A stretch of 64,000 bases of DNA from Lachnoclostridium phytofermentans (GCF_000733755.1 NZ_JPOF01000007.1:186001-250000), one strand, 5' to 3'; shown: positions 52,387 to 62,268, counted from the stretch's first letter. Numbers and translations are program-made. The notes: generated from the sequence alone by a model not told the origin.

Positions 52387-53829
52387 ATGGTTAGTGACTA
52401 TGAAAAGGAGGAATGCAAGATAGAGGATAAAGTGATGCCTTATCAGATTCCAAGGATTTTAATTGCTGGAACCAATAGTGGATGTGGTAAAACAACGATA
52501 ACCTGTGGTATATTAAACGCCCTTAAATTAAGAGGATATTCTCTTTCTTCTTTTAAATGCGGTCCAGACTATATTGACCCGATGTTTCATTCCCGCGTAA
52601 TAGGAGCAAAGAGCTCAAATCTTGACCTTTTTTTCTGCAATGAAGACGTAGTGAAAGGTTTGCTGTATGAACGGTCAAAGCTAAGTCAAATAGCTGTTAT
52701 TGAAGGTGTTATGGGGTATTATGATGGAAGCACAGTAAAAGGGATGGAAGGAAGTTCCTATCATATTGCATCGGTTACAAAGACGCCCGTAATTCTAGTA
52801 TTTAACTGTAAAGGAATGGCAAACAGTATACTTGCCATGGTAAAGGGATTTCTAACCTTTGAATCAAAACATCAAGTGGTTGGAATTATTTTAAATCAAA
52901 TTACAGAGAGTGTTTTTTTAGTAATAAAAGAAGAAATTGAAAAAGAGTTTGGTTACAAGGTTGTAGTTCTTGGAGGAATACCAAAATTACCGAAGGAATG
53001 TCAATTTGAAAGCAGGCATCTGGGGCTTATTACGGCAGATGAGATTAAAGGTCTTCAAGAAAAACTAAATCTACTTTCAAGTATCATGGAAAAGCATATT
53101 GACATGGTGCAATTGATTCGTATTGCCAATCAAGCAGAGCAAATCGTGATTCCTACCAATTGGCTTGGAATAGCAGAACCTATTTTCAAGGTAGATATTG
53201 CAGTCGCTTACGATAAAGCATTTTGTTTTTATTATGCGGAAAATCTAAGTCTGCTGGAATCCTTGGGGGCAAAGCTTCATTACTTTAGCCCGATTGCAGA
53301 TAGAATGTTACCAGAAGGTATGGATGGGCTTATCCTTGGTGGCGGGTATCCAGAGCTTTATAAAAAGGAATTGTCTGAGAATAAAGAAATGAGAGAGTCC
53401 ATGAAATTAGCATTAAAAAAAGGACTTCCGTGCATAGCAGAATGCGGCGGTTTTATGTATCTGAATCAAGATATTGACGGAGAAGATATGGTAGGCTACC
53501 TAAGCGGCAGTTGTAGGAATCAAAACAGGTCGCTGCGGTTTGGCTATGTTACTCTAAAGGCAAACAAAGATCAGCTTTTAGCAAAAGCCGGGGAGGAAAT
53601 CCGCGGTCATGAGTTCCACTACTATGACTGTACAGATAATGGAACAGATTTTTCTGCCACGAAGAAAAATGGAACTAGTTTGGAAGCCGGTATTTCAAAT
53701 GACAATCTCTATGCAGGATATGTACATTTGCATTTCTATAGCAATATAAGTGCAGCAAGAAACTTTATAGCCCGCTGTGCTTTATACAAAGATTCTGTAA
53801 TAACCTCAGCCATTCAGGAAAAATCGTAG
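52387..53829 (+). CDS. cbiA: Cobyrinate a,c-diamide synthase
   Basis: A 480-aa ATP- and glutamine-dependent amidase. The P-loop is AGTNSGCGKTTITCGI; FKCGPDYIDPMFH is the CbiA-specific block. The C-terminal class I glutaminase has the nucleophile Cys in CIAECGGFMYL and a catalytic His/Glu region in YAGYVHLHFYSN. A start at 52435 (after GAGG) would remove 16 non-conserved residues and cannot be excluded. Confidence 0.92.
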   Translation: MVSDYEKEECKIEDKVMPYQIPRILIAGTNSGCGKTTITCGILNALKLRGYSLSSFKCGPDYIDPMFHSRVIGAKSSNLDLFFCNEDVVKGLLYERSKLSQIAVIEGVMGYYDGSTVKGMEGSSYHIASVTKTPVILVFNCKGMANSILAMVKGFLTFESKHQVVGIILNQITESVFLVIKEEIEKEFGYKVVVLGGIPKLPKECQFESRHLGLITADEIKGLQEKLNLLSSIMEKHIDMVQLIRIANQAEQIVIPTNWLGIAEPIFKVDIAVAYDKAFCFYYAENLSLLESLGAKLHYFSPIADRMLPEGMDGLILGGGYPELYKKELSENKEMRESMKLALKKGLPCIAECGGFMYLNQDIDGEDMVGYLSGSCRNQNRSLRFGYVTLKANKDQLLAKAGEEIRGHEFHYYDCTDNGTDFSATKKNGTSLEAGISNDNLYAGYVHLHFYSNISAARNFIARCALYKDSVITSAIQEKS

Positions 53830-53898
53830 AAAAATAGGCATGCAGTCGATGAACACATAGGAAGTATATGAAAGTTTTTTAGAGAAATGGAGTAGACG

Positions 53899-54525
53899 AT
53901 GATTCATTTAAAACCAATGGAAATTGAAAGCAGAAGTTTAGAGATTATTACGGAAGAGTTACATGAAAAAAAGATAGAACTAAAATCTTGCGAAGAAGCA
54001 GTAATAAAGCGTGTTATCCATACTTCTGCGGATTTTGATTACGCCAAAAATCTGTGCTTTTCTGAAGGTGCAGTTGAGATTGCATTAAATGCACTTCGTA
54101 AGGGATGTGATATCGTAACCGATACAGAGATGGCAAAATCAGGTATCAATAAGACCATCTTAGCTTCTTTAGGAGGTTCTGCACATTGTTTTATGGGGGA
54201 TGAGAAAGTTGCTGCAATTGCAAAAGAAAGGGAAACTACAAGGGCCGTTGTATCGATGGAAGTAGCAAGAAATTTACCAAAGCCATGTATCTTTGCCATA
54301 GGAAATGCTCCAACTGCACTATTAAGACTTGAAGAACTTATCAGGGAAGAGGGGTATCAGCCAGTATTGATCATTGGTGTTCCTGTCGGATTTGTTAATG
54401 TAATCGAAGCAAAAGAATTAATTATGACAACCAATGTTCCTTATATTGTTGCAAGGGGAAGAAAGGGTGGAAGTAATGTAGCGGCAGCTATCTGTAATGC
54501 CTTACTTTATCAAATTAAACGATGA
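53899..54525 (+). CDS. cbiC: Cobalt-precorrin-8 methylmutase
   Basis: A 208-aa enzyme that moves the C11 methyl to C12 to form cobyrinate. VIKRVIHTSADFDYAKNLCF and CDIVTDTEMAKSGI are hallmark motifs, followed by IFAIGNAPTALLRLEELI and VPVGFVNVIEAKE. The catalytic His is in IHTSADFD. RBS GGAG. It overlaps cbiD by 4 nt. Confidence 0.95.
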   Translation: MIHLKPMEIESRSLEIITEELHEKKIELKSCEEAVIKRVIHTSADFDYAKNLCFSEGAVEIALNALRKGCDIVTDTEMAKSGINKTILASLGGSAHCFMGDEKVAAIAKERETTRAVVSMEVARNLPKPCIFAIGNAPTALLRLEELIREEGYQPVLIIGVPVGFVNVIEAKELIMTTNVPYIVARGRKGGSNVAAAICNALLYQIKR

Positions 54526-55718
54526 ATTATGAGATAATAAAAGATTCTAAAAAACTTCGCTGTGGTTATACCACAGGCTCTTGTGCTGCGGCAGCAGCAA
54601 AAGCAGCACTTTTGATGCTGCATACGAAGAAAGATCTTAACTCGGTTTACCTGATTACGCCCAATGGATTGGAACTGACATTGCCCGTTTTTGATATTAC
54701 CCGTGAGGAAAATAGTGTCTCCTGTGCCATTCAAAAAGATGCAGGTGATGACCCAGATGTAACAGATGGGATGTATATCTATGCCAAAGTTACCTTAACG
54801 GATAAGGTTGGAGGAAATACATATCTTGCAGCCAACAAAGCAGATAAGGGAGAGCAAAGTGAAATTATGTTACGTGGTGGGCAAGGAATCGGAAAGGTGA
54901 CAAAACCGGGACTTGATCAACCGATTGGAGAAGCTGCGATTAATTCGATTCCACGCAGTATGATTAAGAAGGAAGTTCTTGAGGTAAATGAAGAGTACGG
55001 ATATTTTGGCGGTGTAGACATTGAAATTTATGCCCCAGAAGGGGAAGAGAGAGCAAGGAAGACTTTTAACTCACAGCTTGGAATTCTTGGAGGAATTTCG
55101 ATTCTTGGGACTACAGGAATAGTGGAACCAATGAGTGATAGTGCGATTATAGATACCATTCGGATTGAATTAAACCAGAAGAAAGAAGAGGGAATCAAAA
55201 GGATTATCATGACGCCAGGGAATTATGGAGAAGATTTCATAAGAATGAGTCATGAGATTTCACCCCAGTTTATGATAAAGTGCAGTAATTTTATTGGGGA
55301 AGCCTTTGACTTTGTAACTGAAATGGGCTTTACGGATGTCTGCTTGGTAGGACATATCGGTAAGCTGATTAAGGTAGCAGGGGGGATGCTAAACACACAT
55401 TCCAGATACGGGGACTGCAGAGCAGAGATATTTGCTGCGAATGCAGCTGCTTGTGGATTACCACAGAAGGAAGTGATGGAAATTCTTGAAAGCGTGACAA
55501 CGGAAGAGATGATTACTATCGTCAAGCAGTATGAGAAGGAGTACTCTACTCTGCTTCTTGATACGTTAATACAAAAGCTTTTAGAAAAAATAGCTTATCA
55601 GCTGAACCGAAGAGTCAACCAAAGGGTAAGGATTGGAGTAATGACGTTTTCCTCAAAATATGGGTATCTGGGAGAAACCGAAGGTTTTTCTGACATAGTA
55701 TCAATAATTGCAGTGTAA
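54522..55718 (+). CDS. cbiD: Cobalt-precorrin-5B C1-methyltransferase
   Basis: A 398-aa protein. LRCGYTTGSCAAAAAKAAL is the signature N-terminus; DAGDDPDVTDGMYIYAKV and GEAAINSIPRSMI follow, with ILGTTGIVEPMSD and FIGEAFDF further on. It methylates C1 in the anaerobic route. Its overlap with cbiC (ATGA) points to coupled translation. Confidence 0.95.
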   Translation: MNYEIIKDSKKLRCGYTTGSCAAAAAKAALLMLHTKKDLNSVYLITPNGLELTLPVFDITREENSVSCAIQKDAGDDPDVTDGMYIYAKVTLTDKVGGNTYLAANKADKGEQSEIMLRGGQGIGKVTKPGLDQPIGEAAINSIPRSMIKKEVLEVNEEYGYFGGVDIEIYAPEGEERARKTFNSQLGILGGISILGTTGIVEPMSDSAIIDTIRIELNQKKEEGIKRIIMTPGNYGEDFIRMSHEISPQFMIKCSNFIGEAFDFVTEMGFTDVCLVGHIGKLIKVAGGMLNTHSRYGDCRAEIFAANAAACGLPQKEVMEILESVTTEEMITIVKQYEKEYSTLLLDTLIQKLLEKIAYQLNRRVNQRVRIGVMTFSSKYGYLGETEGFSDIVSIIAV

Positions 55719-55737
55719 ACGTAGAAAGGATTTCGAA

Positions 55738-56751
55738 ATGAAGATAGCCATATATGCATTTTCAAGGCAGGGATGCAGTGTCGCAAAAACAATAAAAGAC
55801 CAATATGTGAGTGAGGTTTACACGATAGAGCGATTGGCAGAGGAATATTCCTTTCTACCGATAGAACAGGGGATTACCGAATCAGTAGGGCAATGTTTTA
55901 CACGAGTTGATGCTTTGATTTTCATCGGAGCTTGTGGAATTGCAGTACGTGCTATTGCACCTTATGTAAAGTGTAAAACAACGGACCCAGCGGTAATTGT
56001 AATTGATGATCAAGCCATCCATGCGATTTCCCTTCTATCCGGTCACCTCGGTGGTGCTAACGAGTTAACGAAAGAACTAGCCACCTTACTTGGAGCAACC
56101 CCTATTATTACAACAGCAACCGATGTGAGCGGTAAATTTTCTGTGGATGATTTTGCGAGGAAACATGGCTGCATTTTAGATAATCTATCACTGGCAAAAG
56201 AGGTCTCAGCGAGGATATTAATTGAAGATATCCCTTTACTTAGTGACTTTTTTTATCCAAAGGAAATGCCCTTTGGACTGAAAATCGCAGAGGAACTAAA
56301 AACTCTTGGCATCTATCTGACATATCATAAACGAGCCCCATTTGATAAGACACTTCGACTAATCTACCCATCCCTGCACCTTGGGATTGGATGTCGGAGA
56401 GGGGCTTCACTTGAGACGATACAGGAACTGATTAATGAAGTTTTTATAAGCTATGAACTGGAACAAAAAGCAATCAAAAGTATCTCCTCCATTGATTTAA
56501 AAAAAGAGGAAGAAGGTATGATAGCACTGGCGAAGCGCTACTCGGTTCCTTTTGTCTGCTATTCTTCTGAGCACTTAAAGGAAGTCCTGGGTGAGTTTAC
56601 GGCTTCGGATTTTGTGGCATCTGTCACAGGAGTAGATAATGTCTGTGAGAGAGCAGCGGTTTTATCCTCTGGCAGTAAGGAGCTTACCGTGAAGAAAAAA
56701 TCAAAGCATGGCGTTACAATTGCAGTTGCGAAGGAGGAGTTTCGTTGGTAA
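55738..56751 (+). CDS. cbiG: Cobalt-precorrin-5A hydrolase
   Basis: A 337-aa enzyme that opens the lactone and releases acetaldehyde. IFIGACGIAVRAIAPYVKCK and LLSGHLGGANELT are CbiG motifs; the C-terminal domain has LGIGCRRGASLETI and VASVTGVDNVCERAA. The ATG at 55738 follows AAAGGA; the longer frame is not conserved. It overlaps the next gene by 7 nt. Confidence 0.93.
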   Translation: MKIAIYAFSRQGCSVAKTIKDQYVSEVYTIERLAEEYSFLPIEQGITESVGQCFTRVDALIFIGACGIAVRAIAPYVKCKTTDPAVIVIDDQAIHAISLLSGHLGGANELTKELATLLGATPIITTATDVSGKFSVDDFARKHGCILDNLSLAKEVSARILIEDIPLLSDFFYPKEMPFGLKIAEELKTLGIYLTYHKRAPFDKTLRLIYPSLHLGIGCRRGASLETIQELINEVFISYELEQKAIKSISSIDLKKEEEGMIALAKRYSVPFVCYSSEHLKEVLGEFTASDFVASVTGVDNVCERAAVLSSGSKELTVKKKSKHGVTIAVAKEEFRW

Positions 56752-58718
56752 GAATCGGTGTATTTGCAGGCACAACGGAAGGGCGAAATATTGTAAATTA
56801 TTTAATTAGTCAAGGTGTAACGGTAACTGCTTTTGTGGCTACCGAGTACGGGGAAACACTGCTAAATACAAGTAATGCTGTGATTCACTGCGGTAGAATG
56901 GAACAAGATGAGATGGAGCTTATCATGAGAGAGAATCGTTTTTCTCTGATGATAGATGCCACTCATCCATATGCCCAGGTAGTAACAAAGCATATTGTTT
57001 CAGCCTGCGATAATACAAATACAAAATACCTTCGGTTGTTACGAAAGAGTGATCTGTCAAAACAGGAAAGTTTTGATAGTATTGATGAGATAGTGAATTA
57101 TTTAAACAATCAAGAAGGAAATATTTTATTAACAACTGGAAGTAAAGATCTAAAAGAGTATTGCAGAATTAGAAATTTTAAAGAACGTCTTTATGTAAGA
57201 GTGCTGCCTATGGAGGATTCTCTAAAAATCTGTTCTGATTGCGCAATCATGCCTTCTCATATTGTAGCAATACAGGGACCATTTTCAGAAGAGTTTAACC
57301 GCAGCCTAATCAGGATGTATCATATTTCCTATCTGGTAACGAAAGACTCTGGATTACAGGGAGGATTACAGGAGAAAATATCTGCCGCAAAGGAAGAGGG
57401 GATAAAAGCGCTTATACTTGGAAGACCTGTAAAAGAGCAGGGATATTCCTATGAGGAGACAATTGAATACTTAAAGAACACATTTCAATTACACTTAAAA
57501 CCAAAGTTCTATCTCATAGGGATAGGAACGGGCGCAAGGAAGCTTCTTACCATGGAGGCAATAGAAGCTCTAAAACAAAGTGACTGCGTCATTGGTGCGA
57601 AACGTATGGTGGAAGCAGTGTCAATGTATGCGAAGAACTCTTATCACGAATATGTTCCGGAGAAGATTCTGGAATTTGTTAAGATCCATCCAGAGTATCA
57701 GCAGTATGCAGTTGTTTTATCTGGTGATATTAACGTATATAGTGGTGCCAAAAAACTTCGCACCGCACTAAAAGACTACGAGGTAGAACCGATATGTGGT
57801 ATCAGCAGTGTTTCATACTTTTTATCTAAGCTTCATGAATCCTTGGAAAATGTGACCTTGCTAAGTCTTCACGGAAGAGAGGGAGCTTTGATTGCTACGG
57901 TACGTACATCGCAAAAGGTGGTTGTATTACTTAGCAGGGAGAATTCGATTCGAACAGTGTGTGAAGAATTATGTGAATACGGGTTAAGTAAGGTGAAGGT
58001 TACTCTTGGAGAATGCTTATCTTATGAAGAGGAAAGAATTATCGAGGGAACTGCAGAAGACTTCAGGCATATCATGACGGATTCTTTATGCTTAGCGTAT
58101 ATTTATAATGCAGATTACGAACAGACAATAACGCCTGGTATCCCTGAGGAGCACTGGGTTCGAGGAAATATACCAATGACGAAAGAAGAAGTCAGAATAA
58201 TCTGTCTATCAAAGCTAAAGTTAAAAAAAGATGCGATACTCTATGATATCGGAGCAGGTACAGGTTCCGTTGCGATTGAAGCAGGACGTTTTTTATCGGA
58301 GGGGAAAGTGTATGCCATAGAAAAAGAAGAAGAAGGGATTGCGTTAATAGAAGCGAACCGGAAGAAATTTATGGTGGATCAAGTGATACCGGTGCATGGT
58401 ATAGCTCCTGAAGTATTTGATGCTTTAGAAGCTCCAACACATGCCTTCCTTGGAGGTACCAATGGAAAACTAAAAGCTATTCTTAAAGCATTACTTGTTA
58501 AGAATCCGAAGGTACGAATCGTAATTACAGCAGTTAGTTTGGAGACAATTGCAGAGGCTGTGACTTGTTTGAAGGAATTTGATTTTTGCGAAACTGACGT
58601 AGTTACACTTTCCGTCAGCAAAGCTAAGAAGTTAGGATCACATCATTTAATGTATGCACAAAATCCAATTTCTGTATTTACTTGTCAGTACCCAAGGAAT
58701 ACAATAGAGAAAATATAG
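56745..58718 (+). CDS. CbiJ-CbiE-CbiT fusion protein
   Basis: A 657-aa three-domain enzyme. CbiJ (cobalt-precorrin-6A reductase) spans about 1-250 (IGVFAGTTEGRNIVNYL; DATHPYAQVVTKHI; LLTTGSKDL). CbiE (C5-methyltransferase) spans about 255-450 (YLIGIGTGARKLLTMEAIEA; VLSGDINVYSGA; LLSLHGRE). CbiT (C15-methyltransferase/decarboxylase) spans about 465-640 (MTKEEVRIICLSKL; LYDIGAGTGSVAIEAG; FLGGTNGKL). The start is TTG at 56745, 5-6 nt after AAGGAGGAG, overlapping cbiG. CbiE-CbiT fusions are common as CobL; adding CbiJ in front is less usual. Confidence 0.92.
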   Translation: MVRIGVFAGTTEGRNIVNYLISQGVTVTAFVATEYGETLLNTSNAVIHCGRMEQDEMELIMRENRFSLMIDATHPYAQVVTKHIVSACDNTNTKYLRLLRKSDLSKQESFDSIDEIVNYLNNQEGNILLTTGSKDLKEYCRIRNFKERLYVRVLPMEDSLKICSDCAIMPSHIVAIQGPFSEEFNRSLIRMYHISYLVTKDSGLQGGLQEKISAAKEEGIKALILGRPVKEQGYSYEETIEYLKNTFQLHLKPKFYLIGIGTGARKLLTMEAIEALKQSDCVIGAKRMVEAVSMYAKNSYHEYVPEKILEFVKIHPEYQQYAVVLSGDINVYSGAKKLRTALKDYEVEPICGISSVSYFLSKLHESLENVTLLSLHGREGALIATVRTSQKVVVLLSRENSIRTVCEELCEYGLSKVKVTLGECLSYEEERIIEGTAEDFRHIMTDSLCLAYIYNADYEQTITPGIPEEHWVRGNIPMTKEEVRIICLSKLKLKKDAILYDIGAGTGSVAIEAGRFLSEGKVYAIEKEEEGIALIEANRKKFMVDQVIPVHGIAPEVFDALEAPTHAFLGGTNGKLKAILKALLVKNPKVRIVITAVSLETIAEAVTCLKEFDFCETDVVTLSVSKAKKLGSHHLMYAQNPISVFTCQYPRNTIEKI

Positions 58719-58766
58719 CAATAAAAAAGAGTTTTTATAGGAATAAGAGGTAAGGAAGGTTTAAGC

Positions 58767-59834
58767 ATGGAGCGAGAAATTGATTGCAAACTTATCATAA
58801 GTCAGCTGAATACAAAAGAATTTAACGAAATGGAAGAAAGAAAAAGCGAAGCAAAAGAGTACTGGGATAAGATAGCGAAACCGCTCTATGGATTAGGTTA
58901 TTTAGAGGATGCGATTGCAACACTAGTTTCTGTCAATCCTAAGATTACGCTTACGAAGCGTTGCTGTCTGGTTTTTTGTGCGGACAATGGAATAGTAGCA
59001 CAGGGCGTTACCCAGACTGGAAGTGAAGTGACAGCGGTTGTAGCTAGGAATATTCTTCATGGAAGAGCGAGTATTAATCATTTTGCTAAGGTGGCAAATA
59101 CAGAAGTTATTCCAGTTGATGTCGGTATGCTTACAGAAGTGGATGGAATGCGTAATGTAAAGTCAAGAAGAGGAACAAGAGACTTTTCTAGGATGGAAGC
59201 CATGACAGAAGAGGAGTTATATAGGTGTATTGAAGCAGGTATTCTGTTAGTGAAAGAATGCCAAGAATCAGGTTATGAAATTATTGCTACCGGGGAGATG
59301 GGGATTGGAAATACGACAACTAGCAGTGCTGTTACGGCTGCCCTCCTTAAAGTTCCTGCAAAGGATGTAACAGGAAAGGGTGCCGGACTTAGTAAAGAAG
59401 GAATTTTTCATAAGGCAAAGATTATAGAAGAGGCAATTATCCGTCATAATTTAAAGCCGGAGGAACCTTTGGAGGTCTTAAAAAAGGTTGGAGGATTTGA
59501 TTTGGCTGCCATGGTTGGTGTCTTTCTTGGAGGAGCCTTTTATGAAGTACCTATTATTATCGATGGCTTTATCTCATCAGTGGCTGCACTACTTGCAACC
59601 AGATTGTGTAGATCCTGCCAATACACAATGGTAGCTTCTCATCAGTCAGGAGAACCAGCGGCACAAAGGATACTTGACGAACTAAAACTTAATCCTATCA
59701 TCCAGTGCCGTCTTTCGTTAGGAGAAGGAACCGGAGCAGTTGCAGTGATGCCGCTACTGGAAATGGCACTAAGTGAATACCGTAGTATGCCAACCTTTTC
59801 AGAGATACAAATCAAGGAGTATAAGCCATTATGA
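58767..59834 (+). CDS. cobT: Nicotinate-nucleotide-dimethylbenzimidazole phosphoribosyltransferase
   Basis: A 355-aa enzyme that makes alpha-ribazole phosphate for the lower ligand. VFCADNGIVAQGVTQTGSEV, FAKVANTEVIPVDVGM, TGEMGIGNTTTSSAV and GEGTGAVAVMPLLEMAL are family blocks, the last with the catalytic Glu region. RBS AGGAAGG. It overlaps cobU by 4 nt. Confidence 0.95.
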   Translation: MEREIDCKLIISQLNTKEFNEMEERKSEAKEYWDKIAKPLYGLGYLEDAIATLVSVNPKITLTKRCCLVFCADNGIVAQGVTQTGSEVTAVVARNILHGRASINHFAKVANTEVIPVDVGMLTEVDGMRNVKSRRGTRDFSRMEAMTEEELYRCIEAGILLVKECQESGYEIIATGEMGIGNTTTSSAVTAALLKVPAKDVTGKGAGLSKEGIFHKAKIIEEAIIRHNLKPEEPLEVLKKVGGFDLAAMVGVFLGGAFYEVPIIIDGFISSVAALLATRLCRSCQYTMVASHQSGEPAAQRILDELKLNPIIQCRLSLGEGTGAVAVMPLLEMALSEYRSMPTFSEIQIKEYKPL

Positions 59835-60358
59835 GATACTTAATCACTGGAGGCAGCGGGAGTGGTAAGTCTGCCTATGCAGAAGAATTGGCTTCCACTC
59901 TTTTATTGCCTGTGTACTATCTGGCTACGATGCAAGCGTATGGGGAGGAAGGAAAGAAGCGTGTGAAAAGACATCGTTCCTTACGAAGCGGAAGAAACTT
60001 TCATACGATTGAGAAGTCCTTAGCGGTAAATGAAGTAACCATTCCGAAAGAAAGTGTTGTATTACTGGAATGCTTATCGAACCTTCTGGCGAATGAAATG
60101 TTTGATCCAATGGGAATTGGAACAGATGGGATAGTGGATGGGGTGTTAAAACAAGTGAAGCTACTTTCTGAAACTACAACACACTTAATTGTTGTATCCA
60201 ATGATATTGGTTTTGATGGATTTGTTTACGACGAGGGTACTTCCTTGTATATCAAAGCGCTCGGAGAGCTACACGCGAGATTAGCGGAAAACTTTGAGAA
60301 TGTAATTGAAGTAGTTTGTGGGATTCCTTTGAATCATAAGGCGATGGTGCCAGAATAG
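59831..60358 (+). CDS. cobU: Adenosylcobinamide kinase / guanylyltransferase
   Basis: A 175-aa enzyme. The P-loop is GGSGSGKSAYAEELA; YYLATMQAYGEEGKKRVKRH carries the GMP-accepting His region; LLECLSNLLANEM is the Walker B-like segment, and VVSNDIGFD with VVCGIPLNHK ends it. Length is normal. It activates adenosylcobinamide before CobS. A second, CobU-like gene lies at 61130. Confidence 0.9.
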   Translation: MRYLITGGSGSGKSAYAEELASTLLLPVYYLATMQAYGEEGKKRVKRHRSLRSGRNFHTIEKSLAVNEVTIPKESVVLLECLSNLLANEMFDPMGIGTDGIVDGVLKQVKLLSETTTHLIVVSNDIGFDGFVYDEGTSLYIKALGELHARLAENFENVIEVVCGIPLNHKAMVPE

Positions 60359-60366
60359 AGGTTATT

Positions 60367-61152
60367 ATGAAGTGGTTAAATTCATTATGGATTGCATTTA
60401 GCATGTATTCTAAGATTAGAGTTCCTAGGAAGGAATGGGAAGAATCCTCCATGCGATATGCGATATGCTTCTTTCCAATGATAGGAGGTGTCATTGGAGG
60501 AGTATTCTTTCTGACCTATCAAATAGGTCATCTTCTTACTCTTAGTGATATTTTAATTGCAGCATTGCTAACTGCAATTCCGATTTTGATAACCGGAGGA
60601 ATTCATATGGATGGTTATTGCGATACCATGGATGCCATTTCTTCTTATCAACCCAAAGAAAGAAGATTAGAAATTTTAAAGGATCCACATTCTGGTGCAT
60701 TTGCGATCATTCACAGCGTAGTTTATTTTATATTGTATTTTGGAATGGTATCCATATTAACGGTTAAAAGCAGTATAATCCTTGCCATATTCTTTGTTGT
60801 ATCGAGAGCCTTAAGTGGTTTAGCGGTGGTTCGATTTCAGACAGCAAAGAAAGATGGATTGGTAGCAACATTTCAGCAAGCAGCGCACAAAAAGAAGGTA
60901 ACAATTAGTATGGTTATCTACTTAGTACTTGCGATAACAGGTATGTTATTGGTTTCTCCGGTTCTAGCAGCCGTAGGCATGCTGGCTGCTTTGTATTGTT
61001 TTTTTCACTATAAGAAATTGTCATATCAATTGTTTGGTGGTACGACAGGAGATTTAGCAGGTTACTTTTTAGTGCGTTGTGAATTGATAGCTGGATTGGC
61101 TGTTGTAATTACAGAAGGAGTGATAATCTATGGAGCTGGTCATTGGTGGTAG
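60367..61152 (+). CDS. cobS: Cobalamin-5'-phosphate synthase
   Basis: A 261-aa membrane enzyme. MYSKIRVPRKEW is near the N-terminus, and TGGIHMDGYCDTMDAISSYQ with ILKDPHSGAFAI carry the metal-binding DxxxD motif typical of CobS. About six helices. It joins activated cobinamide and alpha-ribazole phosphate. RBS AGAGG. It overlaps the following gene by 23 nt. Confidence 0.94.
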   Translation: MKWLNSLWIAFSMYSKIRVPRKEWEESSMRYAICFFPMIGGVIGGVFFLTYQIGHLLTLSDILIAALLTAIPILITGGIHMDGYCDTMDAISSYQPKERRLEILKDPHSGAFAIIHSVVYFILYFGMVSILTVKSSIILAIFFVVSRALSGLAVVRFQTAKKDGLVATFQQAAHKKKVTISMVIYLVLAITGMLLVSPVLAAVGMLAALYCFFHYKKLSYQLFGGTTGDLAGYFLVRCELIAGLAVVITEGVIIYGAGHWW

Positions 61153-61546
61153 AGCCTCAGGAAAATTAGAATATACTAGGAAGATTTCAGGATTACCGAT
61201 GGATACTGTTGCAGATGGCGTAATAGATGAGACAAAGCAGATTCTCTATTCTTTACAGGAACTCATTCGGGACTGGATGAAGGTAGATTATCCTTCATTT
61301 ACAGAAGAAGAGATGATAGTAAAATATCTGGAACGACTTTGCAGATATCTAGAGAAAACTCCGAATTGTTTTATTCTCTGCGATGAAGTTGGACTTGGTG
61401 TAGTGCCTATGGAAGCTTTTGAAAGGAGTTATCGGGAGGTAGTTGGGCGAGTACTCTGTGAGATTGCCAAGCTTAGTAGAAAAGTACACCGTGTATATTA
61501 TGGAATTGGAGTGATAATAAAAGATGAAGCAAATTGCACTTATTAG
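61130..61546 (+). CDS. Second CobU-like P-loop protein
   Basis: A 138-aa protein. MELVIGGRASGKLEYTRKI is a CobU-type P-loop with Leu in place of Ser/Thr after Lys. CDEVGLGVVPMEAFERSYRE with VVGRVLCEIAKLS and VYYGIGVIIK match the C-terminal half of CobU (SNEVGxGIVP, GRVNQ, VxxGIPxxLK). The middle, with the guanylylation His, is shorter and lacks an obvious His. It may have lost kinase activity or handle another corrinoid precursor. It overlaps both cobS and cobC. Confidence 0.75.
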   Translation: MELVIGGRASGKLEYTRKISGLPMDTVADGVIDETKQILYSLQELIRDWMKVDYPSFTEEEMIVKYLERLCRYLEKTPNCFILCDEVGLGVVPMEAFERSYREVVGRVLCEIAKLSRKVHRVYYGIGVIIKDEANCTY

Positions 61547-62135
61547 GCATGGGCTAACGCAAGGAAATCTCCGCAAATGCTATCTTGGTAAGACGGACGA
61601 ACCCTTATGTGAAGAGGGAATCAATGAACTTTTATCAAAGAAAATAAGAGGTTTCTATCCAGATGCAGAAAACATTTATTGTTCTCCGATGCTTCGCTGC
61701 CAGATGACCGTAAATTTACTTTATCCTAACAGAGAATTTAAACTGGTATCTGATTTTAGAGAATGTGATTTTGGTCTATTTGAGGGGAAGAATTATAAGC
61801 AGCTTTCCGTGGAGCCATTATATCAGCAATGGATTGATTCGAATGGAAAGGCTCCGTTCCCATTAGGAGAATCAAGAGAAGCCTTTGAATACCGCTGCAG
61901 GGAAGCTTATAAACAAGTGATTAAGGAACTTTACCAAGAGACAACAACCTCAAATAATAAAATAAACAGAACTGTTGACGCAGTTTTTATCGTCCATGGT
62001 GGAACTATCATGGCTATCTTATCCGCATTCGCAATAGAAATGAAAGATTATTATGCCTGGGGCTGTGAGAATGGGAATGGATATCTGCTAACCGCTATGG
62101 AAGATGGAAGGTTAGAAGTAATTTCCGAGACTTAG
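61524..62135 (+). CDS. cobC: Alpha-ribazole phosphatase (histidine phosphatase family)
   Basis: A 203-aa enzyme that removes phosphate from alpha-ribazole phosphate or cobalamin phosphate. The catalytic RHG is in IALIRHGLTQGNLRKCYLGK; YCSPMLRCQMT, FRECDFGLFEGKNY and VFIVHGGTIMAIL (second His) complete the site. It overlaps the previous gene by 23 nt. Confidence 0.88.
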   Translation: MKQIALIRHGLTQGNLRKCYLGKTDEPLCEEGINELLSKKIRGFYPDAENIYCSPMLRCQMTVNLLYPNREFKLVSDFRECDFGLFEGKNYKQLSVEPLYQQWIDSNGKAPFPLGESREAFEYRCREAYKQVIKELYQETTTSNNKINRTVDAVFIVHGGTIMAILSAFAIEMKDYYAWGCENGNGYLLTAMEDGRLEVISET

Positions 62136-62175
62136 GGGGGACGGATAGTTAGAGATAGCACGGATGGTTAGGATG

Positions 62176-62262
62176 GTGTGAAAATAAAATTAATTATCAC
62201 ACGCAAGAAGTACTTGAATAGCACTAATCCGTCAGGTGCAAAATACAAGCACAAGAATGGAG
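62176..62262 (+). repeat. Dispersed leader element before cbiB
   Basis: The hairpin GTGTGAAAATAAAATTAATT continues ATCACACGCAAG at 62176-62207, and the copy ends CACAAGAATGGAG, the RBS of cbiB. It closely matches the copy at 21991. A frame from the GTG at 62178 reads MKIKLIITRK. Confidence 0.7.
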
Positions 62263-62268
62263 AATTTT

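Noticed and set aside
61349-61576. 75-codon minus-strand frame over the cobC start
   Set aside because: Shadow of the CobU-like and cobC genes on the plus strand.
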